In this document: positions 20,126 through 29,674 of the stretch, piece by piece
Layout of the letters: every line of letters begins with the position of its first letter
Numbering within the stretch: position 1 is the stretch's first letter
Program-made: the position numbers and the translations under genes
Notes under the pieces: model-generated
What the model was told of the DNA's origin: nothing
What the model saw: only the letters and a program-made list of their open reading frames with translations
Database searches by the model: none
Assembly (NCBI RefSeq): GCF_004000785.1
Contig: NZ_BILX01000008.1
Span: 62,001-126,000 of the forward strand
Length of the DNA stretch: 64,000 bases
From: Paenibacillus ehimensis NBRC 15659
Lineage (GTDB): Bacteria; Bacillota; Bacilli; Paenibacillales; NBRC-103111
Direction of reading: 5' to 3'

Positions 20126-20915
20126 GTGGCGAAACAATTAGAACAAGAAGAAATATATGAGCGTTGGGGAAAAGAACTCGAAGCGGCAAAGAATTTACCA
20201 TTTGCTAATGCGGACAAATACCGGAATCTTATCTTGATTCTTCAAACATGCGAAATCCTAACCGCAGAGATTAAGGGAAGGAAGCTAAAAAGTACGATCA
20301 ATTGCAAGTAATTAGCCGCTTTCTAATGGCACACGTTTTCCAGTTAGGGGCAGGTGCGTACCAATTAACGAAGACTGGATTCGGAAGCCCTGCCCTTGTG
20401 TTAGGGCGTTCTATTCTTGAAATCGCTAATTGACATGACATATCTATGGTTATGTAAGGACCGTCGAAAGAAACGCATGGGTAGTGACTTTAAAGCCGAA
20501 TATCCCCATGCGGGCAATAAGGTTCATTGGGCAAAAATATCTTCGTTATTGAAACGTGCTCAAGCCCTTGACGATACCGGGAAACTTCAAAATGGGTTCC
20601 CCGATAAGAATATTGAAGGCTTTCCGAAGTTCTCGTTTGAAGAAGAATGCGTCGGCATTTATAAGCACACAAGCGAATACGCCCACGGCGAAAGCGGTTC
20701 GATGCAAACGCTAGTCGAAACGAAGGGTAACGTCGGAACAATCATCATCGGTTCAAGTGATATTAACGTTGTCGTCGCGAACGGGTTAGTCGCGAACTAT
20801 CTTCTTGTCTTCTCGTACATTTTCGCCCATATTAACAACCTTATCGTCCCGATAGGCATTCCCCAACGCCGACTGGTACGCCTTAATGTTCAAGTGATTC
20901 GTCGAAACGAAACGT
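20126..20915 (+). pseudogene. Frameshifted gene of unknown function
   Basis: Three reading-frame pieces line up as one protein. Piece one starts at GTG 20126 behind GGGGG and runs to about 20275. Piece two continues in another frame from about 20275 (EAKKYDQLQVISRFLMAHVFQLG) to a TGA at about 20425. Piece three resumes in the first frame (DMTYLWLCKDRRKKRMG) and runs to about 20915. Two single-base indels therefore separate the pieces. The pattern of a helix-rich protein with ALVLGRSILE, and later YKHTSEYAHGESG, is reminiscent of DUF5677-type proteins of phages and mobile regions, but this is tentative. The right end meets an inverted transposase fragment. Confidence 0.6.
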
Positions 20916-21340
20916 TCAAGCGCTTTTTGTCATGTCCATTTCCTTCATGGCTCGCTCCACGTAATAGTGGAAAATGCGCCATAACCTTGTATCATGCTCG
21001 CCTACTTTTCGAGCTACAGCTGCAACAGGCATCTCCGTCATTAATGCCATCACGTGGGCCTCAAACAGCCAACTGAACGATGCATGTTCCCGTGCCCAAT
21101 TTACTTTGACGGTCGCGATTTTATCGCAATGCCGACAATGAATTCGTGGCAGTCGTGCATGGAGTATGGTCTGATATTGCCAAAAGTCCAAATGACGCCA
21201 GGTTCTGTTTTCATTCGCGATATCATGCAGCTGCCTTGCTTGTTGATCCAATTCACGATAACTAACAAACCAAGGCGACTCAATTTCATCCCGGCACCTC
21301 GCTTTTCGCCGGTAGATGGAGCATTGTCTCCTCTCCCCTC
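20916..21340 (-). mobile_element. ISL3-family transposase fragment (N-terminal part)
   Basis: About 140 codons that read like the front of an ISL3 transposase: TWRHLDFWQYQTILHARLPR, the zinc-finger-like HCRHC, then VNWAREHASFSWLFEAHVMA and VARKVGEHDTRLWRIFHYYV. Full enzymes are about 400-450 residues, so the DDE catalytic part is missing and the stretch between WFVSYRELDQ and the TWRHLDF motif is shortened. It is a dead remnant. No inverted terminal repeats were seen. Confidence 0.7.
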
Positions 21341-21454
21341 CGGATTCACGACTTATCCGCAACTCATGGTCGATAACGTTTATCCTCTAGACGCGCCGGC
21401 GCAGGGAAAGTTGCTACGGAAAAGTTAATAATCGTCGCAATTTGAAAAAGACTG

Positions 21455-21492
21455 TAAGCATGTCTCATGGAAACACACTCACAGTCTGACAT
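21455..21492 (-). terminator. Hairpin downstream of the secreted GH32 gene
   Basis: GACTGT (about 21450-21455) and ACAGTC (about 21481-21486) form a stem next to the levanase stop codon at 21496, with an AT-rich flank (TTTTTC on the leftward reading). It probably ends the fructan operon transcript. Confidence 0.5.
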
Positions 21493-21495
21493 ACG

Positions 21496-24400
21496 CTATT
21501 CGACGACTTCCATTCTCCACTTTTGCCGGTCAAGTACGGGATCAGGCTCGCTTAAGCTCAGCCCGTTTCCGTTTTCTGAAACCTCAAACACTTTCCCGTT
21601 ATGAACTGAAGATATGCTTACGGTGCCGTCTTCGTTCCGATGGAGCAGCCATCGCTGATTGTTAAAGCCAAGGTAGCTATACAGCTGGATTTTGTTTTGT
21701 CCCGTATCGAGATCCAAAGCTTTGCCTTCCAGGGTACGGATAGAGTAGGAACCATGCTCATCGCCTGTAGGCACCAAAACCCAAGTTTGCGCGGCTTCGC
21801 CTTCTCCGGCAACCTTAAGAGTGGCCGGCTCCCCGTTTTCCGATTTGGACGTATAAAGAAATCCGTTAGTCGCGATATTCGTGAATCTTGCCTTTTGCAG
21901 CTTAGCCGCTTGCATCGAGCTGGCTTTAACATTTTGATAATAAGCCTGGCCTCCGAATACATGCAGCCCGAAGTGTCCATCTGCAAACGTGCCGTCCTTA
22001 AGGTCCATGATCCTTGTACCGTCCACGAAGATTTGGATATACGGTCCATCGGCTTCGATTTTGACGCTGTAGGTTTTCCCGGGCTGTACAAAAGCCGGTA
22101 CCTTCGCCAGCACCTGTCTGTCCGCAAAGCCTCCGTCGATCTTGTAGAAGAGCCTGAAGGCCTTCATATTCGGATCCAGATTAAAATAGTATCCGCTGCG
22201 TCCGTCCCGGCTCGCCCGGAACAAAAGGGAACCTGCCCCGCCGGATTCGGCAAGCATCATCTCCGCTTCGTAGACGAAATTGCCCGCCGTTTCCTGTGCC
22301 ATATAATGGGCATCGCTTGGATAACTGCCACGGATACCACGCTCGGCAGCTACCCATTTTAACGAAGCCGGATCGGAAGTCCAGCCGGTTAGATTCGTCA
22401 TGAACTTGCCGTCATACACCTTTACGGGCACGGTCGCCGCTGCTTTCCCGTTTAGAGTAGTAATGGTAATAGCAGCTTCGCCTTTGCCGGTCGCCCGAAT
22501 AACGGCTTTCGCATGGTCGGCTTGTTCGATCCTCACAATTTTGGGGTCGCTTGTTTTCCATTTGATCGGCATCGTCCCGTTCCGTTTGCCGTTCTCTACT
22601 GCGACATTCAAAATTTGACTGTCCCCGACATTCATTTCCCGGATGCTTGTATCTGCCAACATTCGGGTTGTTCCATCCGCCGTTTGGTTCCACACGTTCT
22701 TAAGCGCATACACCTTCATGGACAGCACGTTCACCTTGCCGCCATCGGTGTAAAAGCTCATGCCCCGGCTTGACGGGTCGGGGAAGATGACATCCGTGAA
22801 GACAACCCTGCCGTCATTCCCGAACACCTCAACGGAGGATTCATCCACGAAAACATGAAGTTTAACACGTCTGCCCTCCGGCTGAAGCGGAGCTGTGTGA
22901 ACCGTTGAAAATAAATGTGAAAAATCGGATGCGCCTGAATTCGAACGATCCACGAACATCTGCTTTTCAGCGACTTGATATCCTACGATGGTTCTTTGGT
23001 CGTTTCCTTCGCGGAGATGAAACCCGAATTCACGCACCCCGCTTCCCAACGGAATTTCAATTTCGGCTTCGATTTCATAAGCTCCCGAAGCGATACCCTG
23101 AAGCAAATTCGCCCCATTCGGGTTCACTTCTTTATGGACCGCGGTATAAAGCTCGCTTCGCAAAGACTTAAGCTCTTCGATCGGAGCCTGAGCGAGCCGA
23201 ATTCCCTCTTCCGTCCGCCTTAGCGTCACTTCTCTCGGCAGCGTAATTTCTCCCTTCCAGCCTACGGTCGGGAATGCGAAGGGATAATCCCAATTGGTCA
23301 TCCAAGCCACCATGATCCGTCGATGATCCGGCAGATTGGAGAAGGACATGGACGCATAAAATTCCTTGCCGTAATCCGTTCGCAGCACCTTGCCGGCGGG
23401 ATTATCGTTGATAAACTTCCCTTCCGTAGTCAGCTCGCCGACAAAATACTCCGCATCCGAGCCCTGTGTCTTCGGATTGGCGCCCGTGCTGATCATGAGC
23501 ACCCATTTTTTCTCGCCCGTCCCTTCCACCGTTAAAGGAAACAAGTCCGGGCATTCCCATACCCCGCCGCGAACATAATTTCCATAGCCGAAATTATCGG
23601 TCAGCGTCCAATCGAGCAGATTCGTCGAGGTAAAGAAACGGATGTGGTCCCCTCCAGATACGACCATCACCCAGCGGCCGTTCTCCTCGTCCCTGACAAC
23701 CTTGGGATCGCGAAAATCCCAGCCGCCCGGGTCATCTCCTTGCTTTCCGGGATTCTCGATCACGATCGGCCGCTCCTTGGAGTACTTCCAGGTGCGCCCT
23801 TGATCTGTACTATAAGCGAGCCCGATACGCTGATTGCCGCCAGGCAAATCCGGATTATAGGACGTATAATAGGCGATCAGCCCTTTGCCTCCCGATTCCG
23901 TGAATAACCCGGACGCATTCTCCAGATCGGCAACAGCCGAGCCTGACCATACGTGTCCGTAATCATTCCACGGCAAGGCGATCGGAAGCCGCTTCCAATT
24001 CACCAGATCGGTACTGACTGCATGGGCCCAGGTTCCCCCATCCTGATGAAACAGATGGTATTCGCCTTCGTAATAGACAAGCCCGTTCGGATCGCTGGCG
24101 GACCCGCGGGCAGGCGAGTAGTGATAGGCGGGGCGAAACTGCTCCGTGTAATAGTCGGCTGCCGCAGTCGCATACATATTTTGAAAGTAAACGCTTCCCT
24201 TAAAGGCGGAAATTCCGACGTGTCCGCTTTTAAAGCTGTTGTCGGTAACATCGACAGCTGCCTCGGCGTACCCGTCGACAAATACCCGAATCCGATTGCC
24301 CACGGCATGGATTTCGACATGATGTCTAGAGTCCGGTTGCGTAAGATAAGACTGTGCTGAAGTTTTGATGACGGTACCGTCCGCTTTTCGCAGTTGGACC

Positions 24401-25299
24401 CGGACTTGATTGCCGTCTTTCCGTAAAGAAACCGCATAGCCCGAATGCCCCGTTTTATCGGTCCTGAAGAGCATGGCACCGTCTGCCGAATCCCTGCCGA
24501 AGGACATATCCCCTTCAAACATGACATCGCCATGGGTCAACCCAAAAATTTGCAGCGCTTGCTGCCCGGCGGCTCCCGTTCCTTTATAGCCTCTAAGATC
24601 AGGCCGCCAAGTTCCTGCACGGTGCTGCGGGGTGCCGAGATTCCCTTTCATGCCGCTTACTTTCACGTTCTGAAAGAGCGCCGAGCCGTCCCAGACATGC
24701 AGCCCAAGGTACCCCGAACTGTAGGCACCATCTTTTACATCGATGAGCGGTTGGTACCGGTCTCCCCAATAAACCTTGATGTTGTCCCCTTCAACTTTCA
24801 CTTTCATATGATAAATTTCGCCCGCCGCAAGAGCGACCTGCCGTTCCACCTTTAGCGTTCCCTTCCCGTTTGCATCCTTCAAACGGAGCAGACCGGCTTG
24901 AGGCACAAGCTGCAGCATATAAGACGACCAGCCTTCCTCGTTGGAGCGGAAGAGCAGCGTTGCATCGGCGTTCATGTCCGTCAGCATGATATCCGCCTCA
25001 TAAATAAAATCATCCGCCACAGTATCCGAGATGGCCAGAACATTCTCTTGGGGTTCGGAGGCCAGCCGAATCCCTTGCTCTGTATTCTCCAGCCTCCCTT
25101 TCCCGGAGACTCTCCAGCCCGATAGATCACTATTCGATTTGGTTGCGCTTTCAAAAATGAGAGCTTCCTCCTTTTCGGTTTGAAGTGCCGATGGCTCCCC
25201 GGCCGCCCGGCCCGTTGACGGAAAGGCGGTCAACATCGGAATCGAAGTGAAAAGCAGCATACAGGATAATAGAATTGGCAATCCTTTCTTGAATTTCAT
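21496..25299 (-). CDS. Secreted multimodular GH32 fructan hydrolase (levanase/inulinase-like)
   Basis: 1267 residues. Sec signal peptide (1-33), then two beta-sandwich modules of the LamG/DUF1080 type (about 45-215 and 225-378). The GH32 five-blade propeller follows, with nucleophile Asp403 in SDPNG, transition-state Asp531 in FRDPKV and acid/base Glu582 in WECPDLF; GH32 C-terminal sandwich to about 890. Then a Big-2-like domain (about 905-985), a third LamG/DUF1080-type module (about 990-1140) and a ricin-type lectin (to 1267, with QRWLL and QKWRM). It should cut levan or inulin outside the cell. The block between SDPNG and WAHAVSTDL is shorter than usual. No sortase or SLH anchor. Start at 25299 behind GGAGG. 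Confidence 0.92.
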   Translation of the reverse strand: MKFKKGLPILLSCMLLFTSIPMLTAFPSTGRAAGEPSALQTEKEEALIFESATKSNSDLSGWRVSGKGRLENTEQGIRLASEPQENVLAISDTVADDFIYEADIMLTDMNADATLLFRSNEEGWSSYMLQLVPQAGLLRLKDANGKGTLKVERQVALAAGEIYHMKVKVEGDNIKVYWGDRYQPLIDVKDGAYSSGYLGLHVWDGSALFQNVKVSGMKGNLGTPQHRAGTWRPDLRGYKGTGAAGQQALQIFGLTHGDVMFEGDMSFGRDSADGAMLFRTDKTGHSGYAVSLRKDGNQVRVQLRKADGTVIKTSAQSYLTQPDSRHHVEIHAVGNRIRVFVDGYAEAAVDVTDNSFKSGHVGISAFKGSVYFQNMYATAAADYYTEQFRPAYHYSPARGSASDPNGLVYYEGEYHLFHQDGGTWAHAVSTDLVNWKRLPIALPWNDYGHVWSGSAVADLENASGLFTESGGKGLIAYYTSYNPDLPGGNQRIGLAYSTDQGRTWKYSKERPIVIENPGKQGDDPGGWDFRDPKVVRDEENGRWVMVVSGGDHIRFFTSTNLLDWTLTDNFGYGNYVRGGVWECPDLFPLTVEGTGEKKWVLMISTGANPKTQGSDAEYFVGELTTEGKFINDNPAGKVLRTDYGKEFYASMSFSNLPDHRRIMVAWMTNWDYPFAFPTVGWKGEITLPREVTLRRTEEGIRLAQAPIEELKSLRSELYTAVHKEVNPNGANLLQGIASGAYEIEAEIEIPLGSGVREFGFHLREGNDQRTIVGYQVAEKQMFVDRSNSGASDFSHLFSTVHTAPLQPEGRRVKLHVFVDESSVEVFGNDGRVVFTDVIFPDPSSRGMSFYTDGGKVNVLSMKVYALKNVWNQTADGTTRMLADTSIREMNVGDSQILNVAVENGKRNGTMPIKWKTSDPKIVRIEQADHAKAVIRATGKGEAAITITTLNGKAAATVPVKVYDGKFMTNLTGWTSDPASLKWVAAERGIRGSYPSDAHYMAQETAGNFVYEAEMMLAESGGAGSLLFRASRDGRSGYYFNLDPNMKAFRLFYKIDGGFADRQVLAKVPAFVQPGKTYSVKIEADGPYIQIFVDGTRIMDLKDGTFADGHFGLHVFGGQAYYQNVKASSMQAAKLQKARFTNIATNGFLYTSKSENGEPATLKVAGEGEAAQTWVLVPTGDEHGSYSIRTLEGKALDLDTGQNKIQLYSYLGFNNQRWLLHRNEDGTVSISSVHNGKVFEVSENGNGLSLSEPDPVLDRQKWRMEVVE

Positions 25300-25410
25300 C
25301 CATAGGCCTCCTCTATTCTTTCAAGGTAACAATAAGCTATGCCATCGCGTAAAGGGTCTATGATTGAACCCGCTGTCACTTCCTTCTCTTCCCTGAATCA
25401 TGGGAATAAA

Positions 25411-25440
25411 GGAGCTGCCCGCACAGCCAGCTCCCCTTTT
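25411..25440 (-). terminator. Hairpin between fructokinase and secreted GH32
   Basis: GGAGCTG (25411-25417) and CAGCTCC (25428-25434) form a stem. On the plus strand it is followed by CCTTTT, on the minus strand by CTTTATT. It could separate expression of the secreted enzyme from the upstream transporter and kinase genes, or stabilise mRNA ends. Confidence 0.45.
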
Positions 25441-25476
25441 GACAAATCGGCCGAACATTATAGCTGCAGCCTCAAG

Positions 25477-26370
25477 TTAAAGTGAAGGAACCTGAGACTG
25501 CAGGGCGGCAAGACCAAGCGCGAATGCCCCGCATAAGCCGGCCTGCTGTCCAAGTCCCGGCGGTACGATGTATTCGTCCATGCGCTCCGCAATTTCGCCG
25601 GCGCTCACATAACCGTTCAAATTCGCTTTCACCGCTTCCCTGATGAGCGGGAACAGCTGGGACTGCTGCATGACGCCCCCTCCGAGAATGACCTTTTCCG
25701 GCGAATTTAAAAGAACGGCCCCGGTAATCGATTGCGCAATATAGTAGGCTTCCATCTCCCAAGCCGGGTGGCTCGACGGGAGCTCATGCCCTTTCACGTT
25801 CCAACGGGCCTCGATCGCCGGCCCGGACGCCATGCCTTCTAGGCAATCGCCGTGATAAGGGCATAAGCCTGCAAAATCATCCCCCGGATGCCGCCTCGTT
25901 AGCATATGCCCGCCTTCCGGATGGACCAGCCCCTGGACAAGCCTGCCTTCCAAAAAGACGCCAATGCCGATTCCTGTCCCAACCGTGTAATAGAGGCAGC
26001 TTTTTAATCCCTTGGCCGCCCCCCAGGTCGCCTCGCCAAAGGCGGCCGCGTTCACATCGGTGTTCCATCCGCAGGGAACATCGAATTCGCGCCGCAGAGT
26101 CCCCAGAAAGTTGACATTCCCCCAGCCCGGCTTTGGCGTTGTGGTGACATATCCGTAGGTCGGACTCCCGAGGCGAAGGTCGATCGGACCGAAAGATCCG
26201 ATCCCTATCGCATCCACGGATTTTTCTTTGAAATAAGCAATCGCCTTACCGAGCGTAGTCTCGGGATCCTCCGTCGGAAAGCTGATGCTGTCGACGACTT
26301 CGCCGCATTCGTTTCCGACCCCGCATACAAACTTGGTTCCGCCCGCTTCGATTCCTCCAATGCGCAGCAT
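25477..26370 (-). CDS. scrK: ROK-family fructokinase
   Basis: 297 residues from the ATG at 26370, chosen for the AAGGGGG before it; the longer frame runs into the stop region of the gene ahead. The ATP motif GGIEAGGTKF opens the protein, NTDVNAAAFGEA carries the catalytic Asp, and the zinc site is HMLTRRHPGDDFAGLCPYHGDCLEG as in YdhR/ScrK-like fructokinases. It phosphorylates cytoplasmic fructose to fructose 6-phosphate, using the product of the GH32 enzyme encoded 22 bases upstream. Confidence 0.92.
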   Translation of the reverse strand: MLRIGGIEAGGTKFVCGVGNECGEVVDSISFPTEDPETTLGKAIAYFKEKSVDAIGIGSFGPIDLRLGSPTYGYVTTTPKPGWGNVNFLGTLRREFDVPCGWNTDVNAAAFGEATWGAAKGLKSCLYYTVGTGIGIGVFLEGRLVQGLVHPEGGHMLTRRHPGDDFAGLCPYHGDCLEGMASGPAIEARWNVKGHELPSSHPAWEMEAYYIAQSITGAVLLNSPEKVILGGGVMQQSQLFPLIREAVKANLNGYVSAGEIAERMDEYIVPPGLGQQAGLCGAFALGLAALQSQVPSL

Positions 26371-26392
26371 ATCGGGTTGCCCCCTTCCGTAC

Positions 26393-27871
26393 TTAGTTCG
26401 AGCCCTTGGCGGACGGCGCCATTTCATAAACCGACAATGAAACCAGCAGAAGCCGATCATCATCAGCCGTCAGCGAAATTCCTAAAGCATCGCCTTCGGG
26501 ATAAATCAGGTCGGTAATGACCGCCTGGCCGCCATTGGCAAATACTTCGACGGAGGAACGGTCCACATAAATTTGAAGATCGATCGTCGCTCCCGGAGAT
26601 TGCAGCTTTGCCGCATGAACGCCTCGGAACTGCTCATGGAACTCGTGCAATCCGGACTTCGTCCGGTCTACATACACTTCTCCACGCGCTGCATCCACCC
26701 CGACTACAGTCTCTCCCTGATCGCCCTTTTTCACCTTGAATGCATAAGATGAGCCGGACGACGCGACCACTTTCATTTCATAGCTCTCCAGCCGCAAGGA
26801 AGCGAGTGCTTCTTCCGCTTCTTTCCAGAACACATTCGTCAGCTCCAGCGCCTGAACGCGGGCATACTCGAGCTCACGCACCGGCTTCTGCACCAAGGTT
26901 GCGCAGCCGTCCGCTCCGGATCGAAGCTGCAGCTCTCTTGGTACCGTCATCGCACCGCGGAATCCCTCCGTCGGAGTAAGATTGGCGTATTTCCAGTTGC
27001 TCATCCAGCCGATAAAGAGGCGTCTTCCATCCTCCGCAGGAACGTCGGACCAGGTTACACCCGCATAGTTATCGCGGCCATAATCCAGCCAACGCACCGT
27101 ATGGGACGATTCATCCGGCGTGAACGTGATGCCGTCAAAGCTGCCGGTAAAATACTGGATCCGCGAGCCTTCCTTATAGGCGGGATCATCGCCGATGCTG
27201 ACCAGCATCACCCACTTTTGCTTGGACGAATCTCCGTCAAGATTCAGCGCGAATAAATCCGGACACTCCCACACTCCGCCATGGAAGCCGATGCCGGCGC
27301 CAAACTCGCTTCCAAATGTCCACGATTTCAAATCGGGGGAATGGTAGATACATACCGATTGCCCGCATGCGATGACCATGACCCAGCGATTCGTGTCCTC
27401 ATGCCAAAATACTTTCGGATCGCGGAAGTCGATATAAGACTCATGCTTCAATACCGGATTGCCTTCAAATTTTGTCCAGGTTCTCCCGTTGTCCTTGCTG
27501 TACGCGAGGCTCTGCGTTTGGAGGTAGAGTTCGCCCTCCTGCGGAAGATGATGCGTAAAAATAGCGACAAGTCCGGGCTCATCCCCGAAAAAACCCGTTG
27601 TATTGCGCCAATCGACCACAGCGCTCCCCGAGTAAATCATACCGTTCTCATCCGGCGCCAGCGCGATATCAAGCTCCTCCCAGACGACCAAGTCTTTGCT
27701 GACGGCGTGGCCCCAGTGCATCGGGCCCCAAGTCATCCCGTTGGGATGATGCTGAAAGAACAGATGGTATTCGCCCTTAAAATAGACCATCCCGTTCGGA
27801 TCGTTCATCCACTTCTCGTTAGGCGAGAAATGATACATACCTCTATAATTGTGCTTGACCGTGGTAGACAT
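26393..27871 (-). CDS. Intracellular GH32 beta-fructosidase
   Basis: 492 residues without signal peptide. Catalytic residues: nucleophile Asp24 in MNDPNG, Asp151 in FRDPKV, Glu202 in WECPDLF; the MHWGHAVSKDLVVW block is intact, unlike in the secreted paralogue. It resembles exo-acting levanase/sucrose hydrolases. Since uptake is by an ABC importer rather than a PTS, the substrate is expected to be unphosphorylated sucrose, levanbiose or short fructans. Start at 27871 with AAGGAGAG upstream. Confidence 0.94.
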   Translation of the reverse strand: MSTTVKHNYRGMYHFSPNEKWMNDPNGMVYFKGEYHLFFQHHPNGMTWGPMHWGHAVSKDLVVWEELDIALAPDENGMIYSGSAVVDWRNTTGFFGDEPGLVAIFTHHLPQEGELYLQTQSLAYSKDNGRTWTKFEGNPVLKHESYIDFRDPKVFWHEDTNRWVMVIACGQSVCIYHSPDLKSWTFGSEFGAGIGFHGGVWECPDLFALNLDGDSSKQKWVMLVSIGDDPAYKEGSRIQYFTGSFDGITFTPDESSHTVRWLDYGRDNYAGVTWSDVPAEDGRRLFIGWMSNWKYANLTPTEGFRGAMTVPRELQLRSGADGCATLVQKPVRELEYARVQALELTNVFWKEAEEALASLRLESYEMKVVASSGSSYAFKVKKGDQGETVVGVDAARGEVYVDRTKSGLHEFHEQFRGVHAAKLQSPGATIDLQIYVDRSSVEVFANGGQAVITDLIYPEGDALGISLTADDDRLLLVSLSVYEMAPSAKGSN

Positions 27872-28015
27872 GGTGCAGCTCTCCTTTTCTCTCCGAAATC
27901 AAATCCGTCCGACTGTCGTGCCGGAATTTGTCTCTATATATCTCAATTTAGTAGGAGGCTGCGCACTTCAACGCCTTCATCGCCGCAAGGTGCACAACCT
28001 CCGCTTAGACATCCC

Positions 28016-29629
28016 TTACTGCTTTGCGGCCCGATCGTAACCGGATTGTTTAATTTTAATCCACTCCTTCAGCCCCAGCCGATCAAGCTCTTTCAAATAG
28101 GCATCCCACTGCTCGTCAATCTTGCCGTTTTGGTACCATTCTGTGCGCATTCTAAGCACGTAGGCGAAGAGGTCTGTTTCGATGGTCGTCAGGCGATCCA
28201 GCTCATCGATCGAATGAAAGACGCTCGGCATCACATTTTCCGCTTTCATGTGAGGAACCATAATTTTTTTGACGATCTGCATTCTTTCTTTGGCGTCGTC
28301 CGGCAAGGTTGTATATTTGCCGTAATAGCTGTCCAGGATCGCGAGCGGACCGCCGACGCTTGTTTTCTCGCGCAGCTCTACCGGCGCCGTACCGTTCAGC
28401 GGCAAGTGCTTCAGCATCTTGTTCGAAGCGTCAAACTCGAAAATATTTTGCTGCTTGTCATCGCCATAGGTGCCCCAGTTATTCTGGACGGATTGAATCG
28501 GGTCATACATTTGATCGACCCATTTCGCCGTCGTCTCCAGGTTTTTGTTGGCGCTCGTAATCACCATTCTGCCGCGGTGGAAACCCAGGGCGTTTGTCCG
28601 GGTGACATTGGTTTCACCGCTTGGCCCGGCTACAGGAGGCATGACGTCATAGCTGTCATTGGCACCGGAGATATTGCTCTTATCCCAGGAGAAATAAAGG
28701 CCGTATTTGTGATCCTTCCCTTTAGCCAGGTAGGTGCTCCAGTCCTGCGTATACGCTTCAATATCGATAAGCCCTTCCTTATACAGCTCGTTAATGAACT
28801 TTACCGCATTCTTGTACCCTTCTTCAGCAGGGGTAAAGACGACTTTGCCCTCGTTCGTCACTACCGCGTGGTCCGGGTTCTCCCCAAGCCCGAATGCCGC
28901 GAACAGGAAGACGAGATCTTCGGCGCCCGGTTTGTTAATAAAGGACAGCGGAATTTCATCCGCCTTTCCATTGCCGTTCGGATCCTGCGTTTTAAAGGCG
29001 ATCAGCACCTTTTTCAGCTCTTCCGTCGTTTTCGGCATTTGGAGTCCCAGTTTTTTTAGCCACGCCACATTGATCCAGGGAACCGCGTCGACAGCCTGAA
29101 TGCGCTCCTTTCCTTCGCCGAGCTCTTCGATCCAAGGGAATGCATAAATTTTACCGTCCGGGGCCGTCATCATCGCTTTATATTCAGGCGCTTCCTCCAG
29201 CACTTTCTTTAAGTTCGGCATGTGCTTCTCAATCAGATCGTTCAGCGGGATGATGGCCCCGTCCTTCGCCAGCTTCAACAGCTCATAATCACCGTACCCC
29301 GCGTCAAAGATTGCATCGGGCAGGTCGCCGCTCGCCATCGCGAGATTTCGTTTTTCTACAAACACATCCCGGGTGAAGTTCTTCCAGTTGATGTGAACAT
29401 TCGTTTTTTCCTCAAGACGCTTAAAGATTAGCTTTTCGTTCGGATCGGCCGGGGCAAGCGGAGAGCTTTGCGTCATCACATTCAGCGTGACTTTCCCGCT
29501 TGGGTCCTGCTCGGGACTGGCGGAACCGCCGCTCCCGTTATTGCTGCAGGCGGAAAGCAGGAGCGCGGAAGCAAGTACGGATGCGGATGCGGCCTTGAAG
29601 GCAGATTTCGGTTGTTTAAACTTTTTCAT
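28016..29629 (-). CDS. Oligosaccharide ABC transporter binding lipoprotein (LipO-like)
   Basis: 537 residues; lipoprotein signal with lipobox LLLSAC (Cys28) followed by a Ser/Gly linker. The length and the region EKLIFKRLEEKTNVHINWKNF identify the large solute-binding proteins of the YtcQ/LipO group common in Paenibacillus. It should bind fructo-oligosaccharides, judging by its operon. It is placed after the two permease genes and 144 bases ahead of the intracellular GH32 gene. Confidence 0.93.
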   Translation of the reverse strand: MKKFKQPKSAFKAASASVLASALLLSACSNNGSGGSASPEQDPSGKVTLNVMTQSSPLAPADPNEKLIFKRLEEKTNVHINWKNFTRDVFVEKRNLAMASGDLPDAIFDAGYGDYELLKLAKDGAIIPLNDLIEKHMPNLKKVLEEAPEYKAMMTAPDGKIYAFPWIEELGEGKERIQAVDAVPWINVAWLKKLGLQMPKTTEELKKVLIAFKTQDPNGNGKADEIPLSFINKPGAEDLVFLFAAFGLGENPDHAVVTNEGKVVFTPAEEGYKNAVKFINELYKEGLIDIEAYTQDWSTYLAKGKDHKYGLYFSWDKSNISGANDSYDVMPPVAGPSGETNVTRTNALGFHRGRMVITSANKNLETTAKWVDQMYDPIQSVQNNWGTYGDDKQQNIFEFDASNKMLKHLPLNGTAPVELREKTSVGGPLAILDSYYGKYTTLPDDAKERMQIVKKIMVPHMKAENVMPSVFHSIDELDRLTTIETDLFAYVLRMRTEWYQNGKIDEQWDAYLKELDRLGLKEWIKIKQSGYDRAAKQ

Positions 29630-29674
29630 CCTAATGACCTCCCATTTTAAATCGCATCTATGTAATGCGGCCCT

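Noticed and set aside
27281-29059. 592-codon open frame on the plus strand
   Set aside because: It runs antisense through the intracellular GH32 and the binding protein genes, both of which have full motifs and RBS; the translated frame has no recognisable domain.
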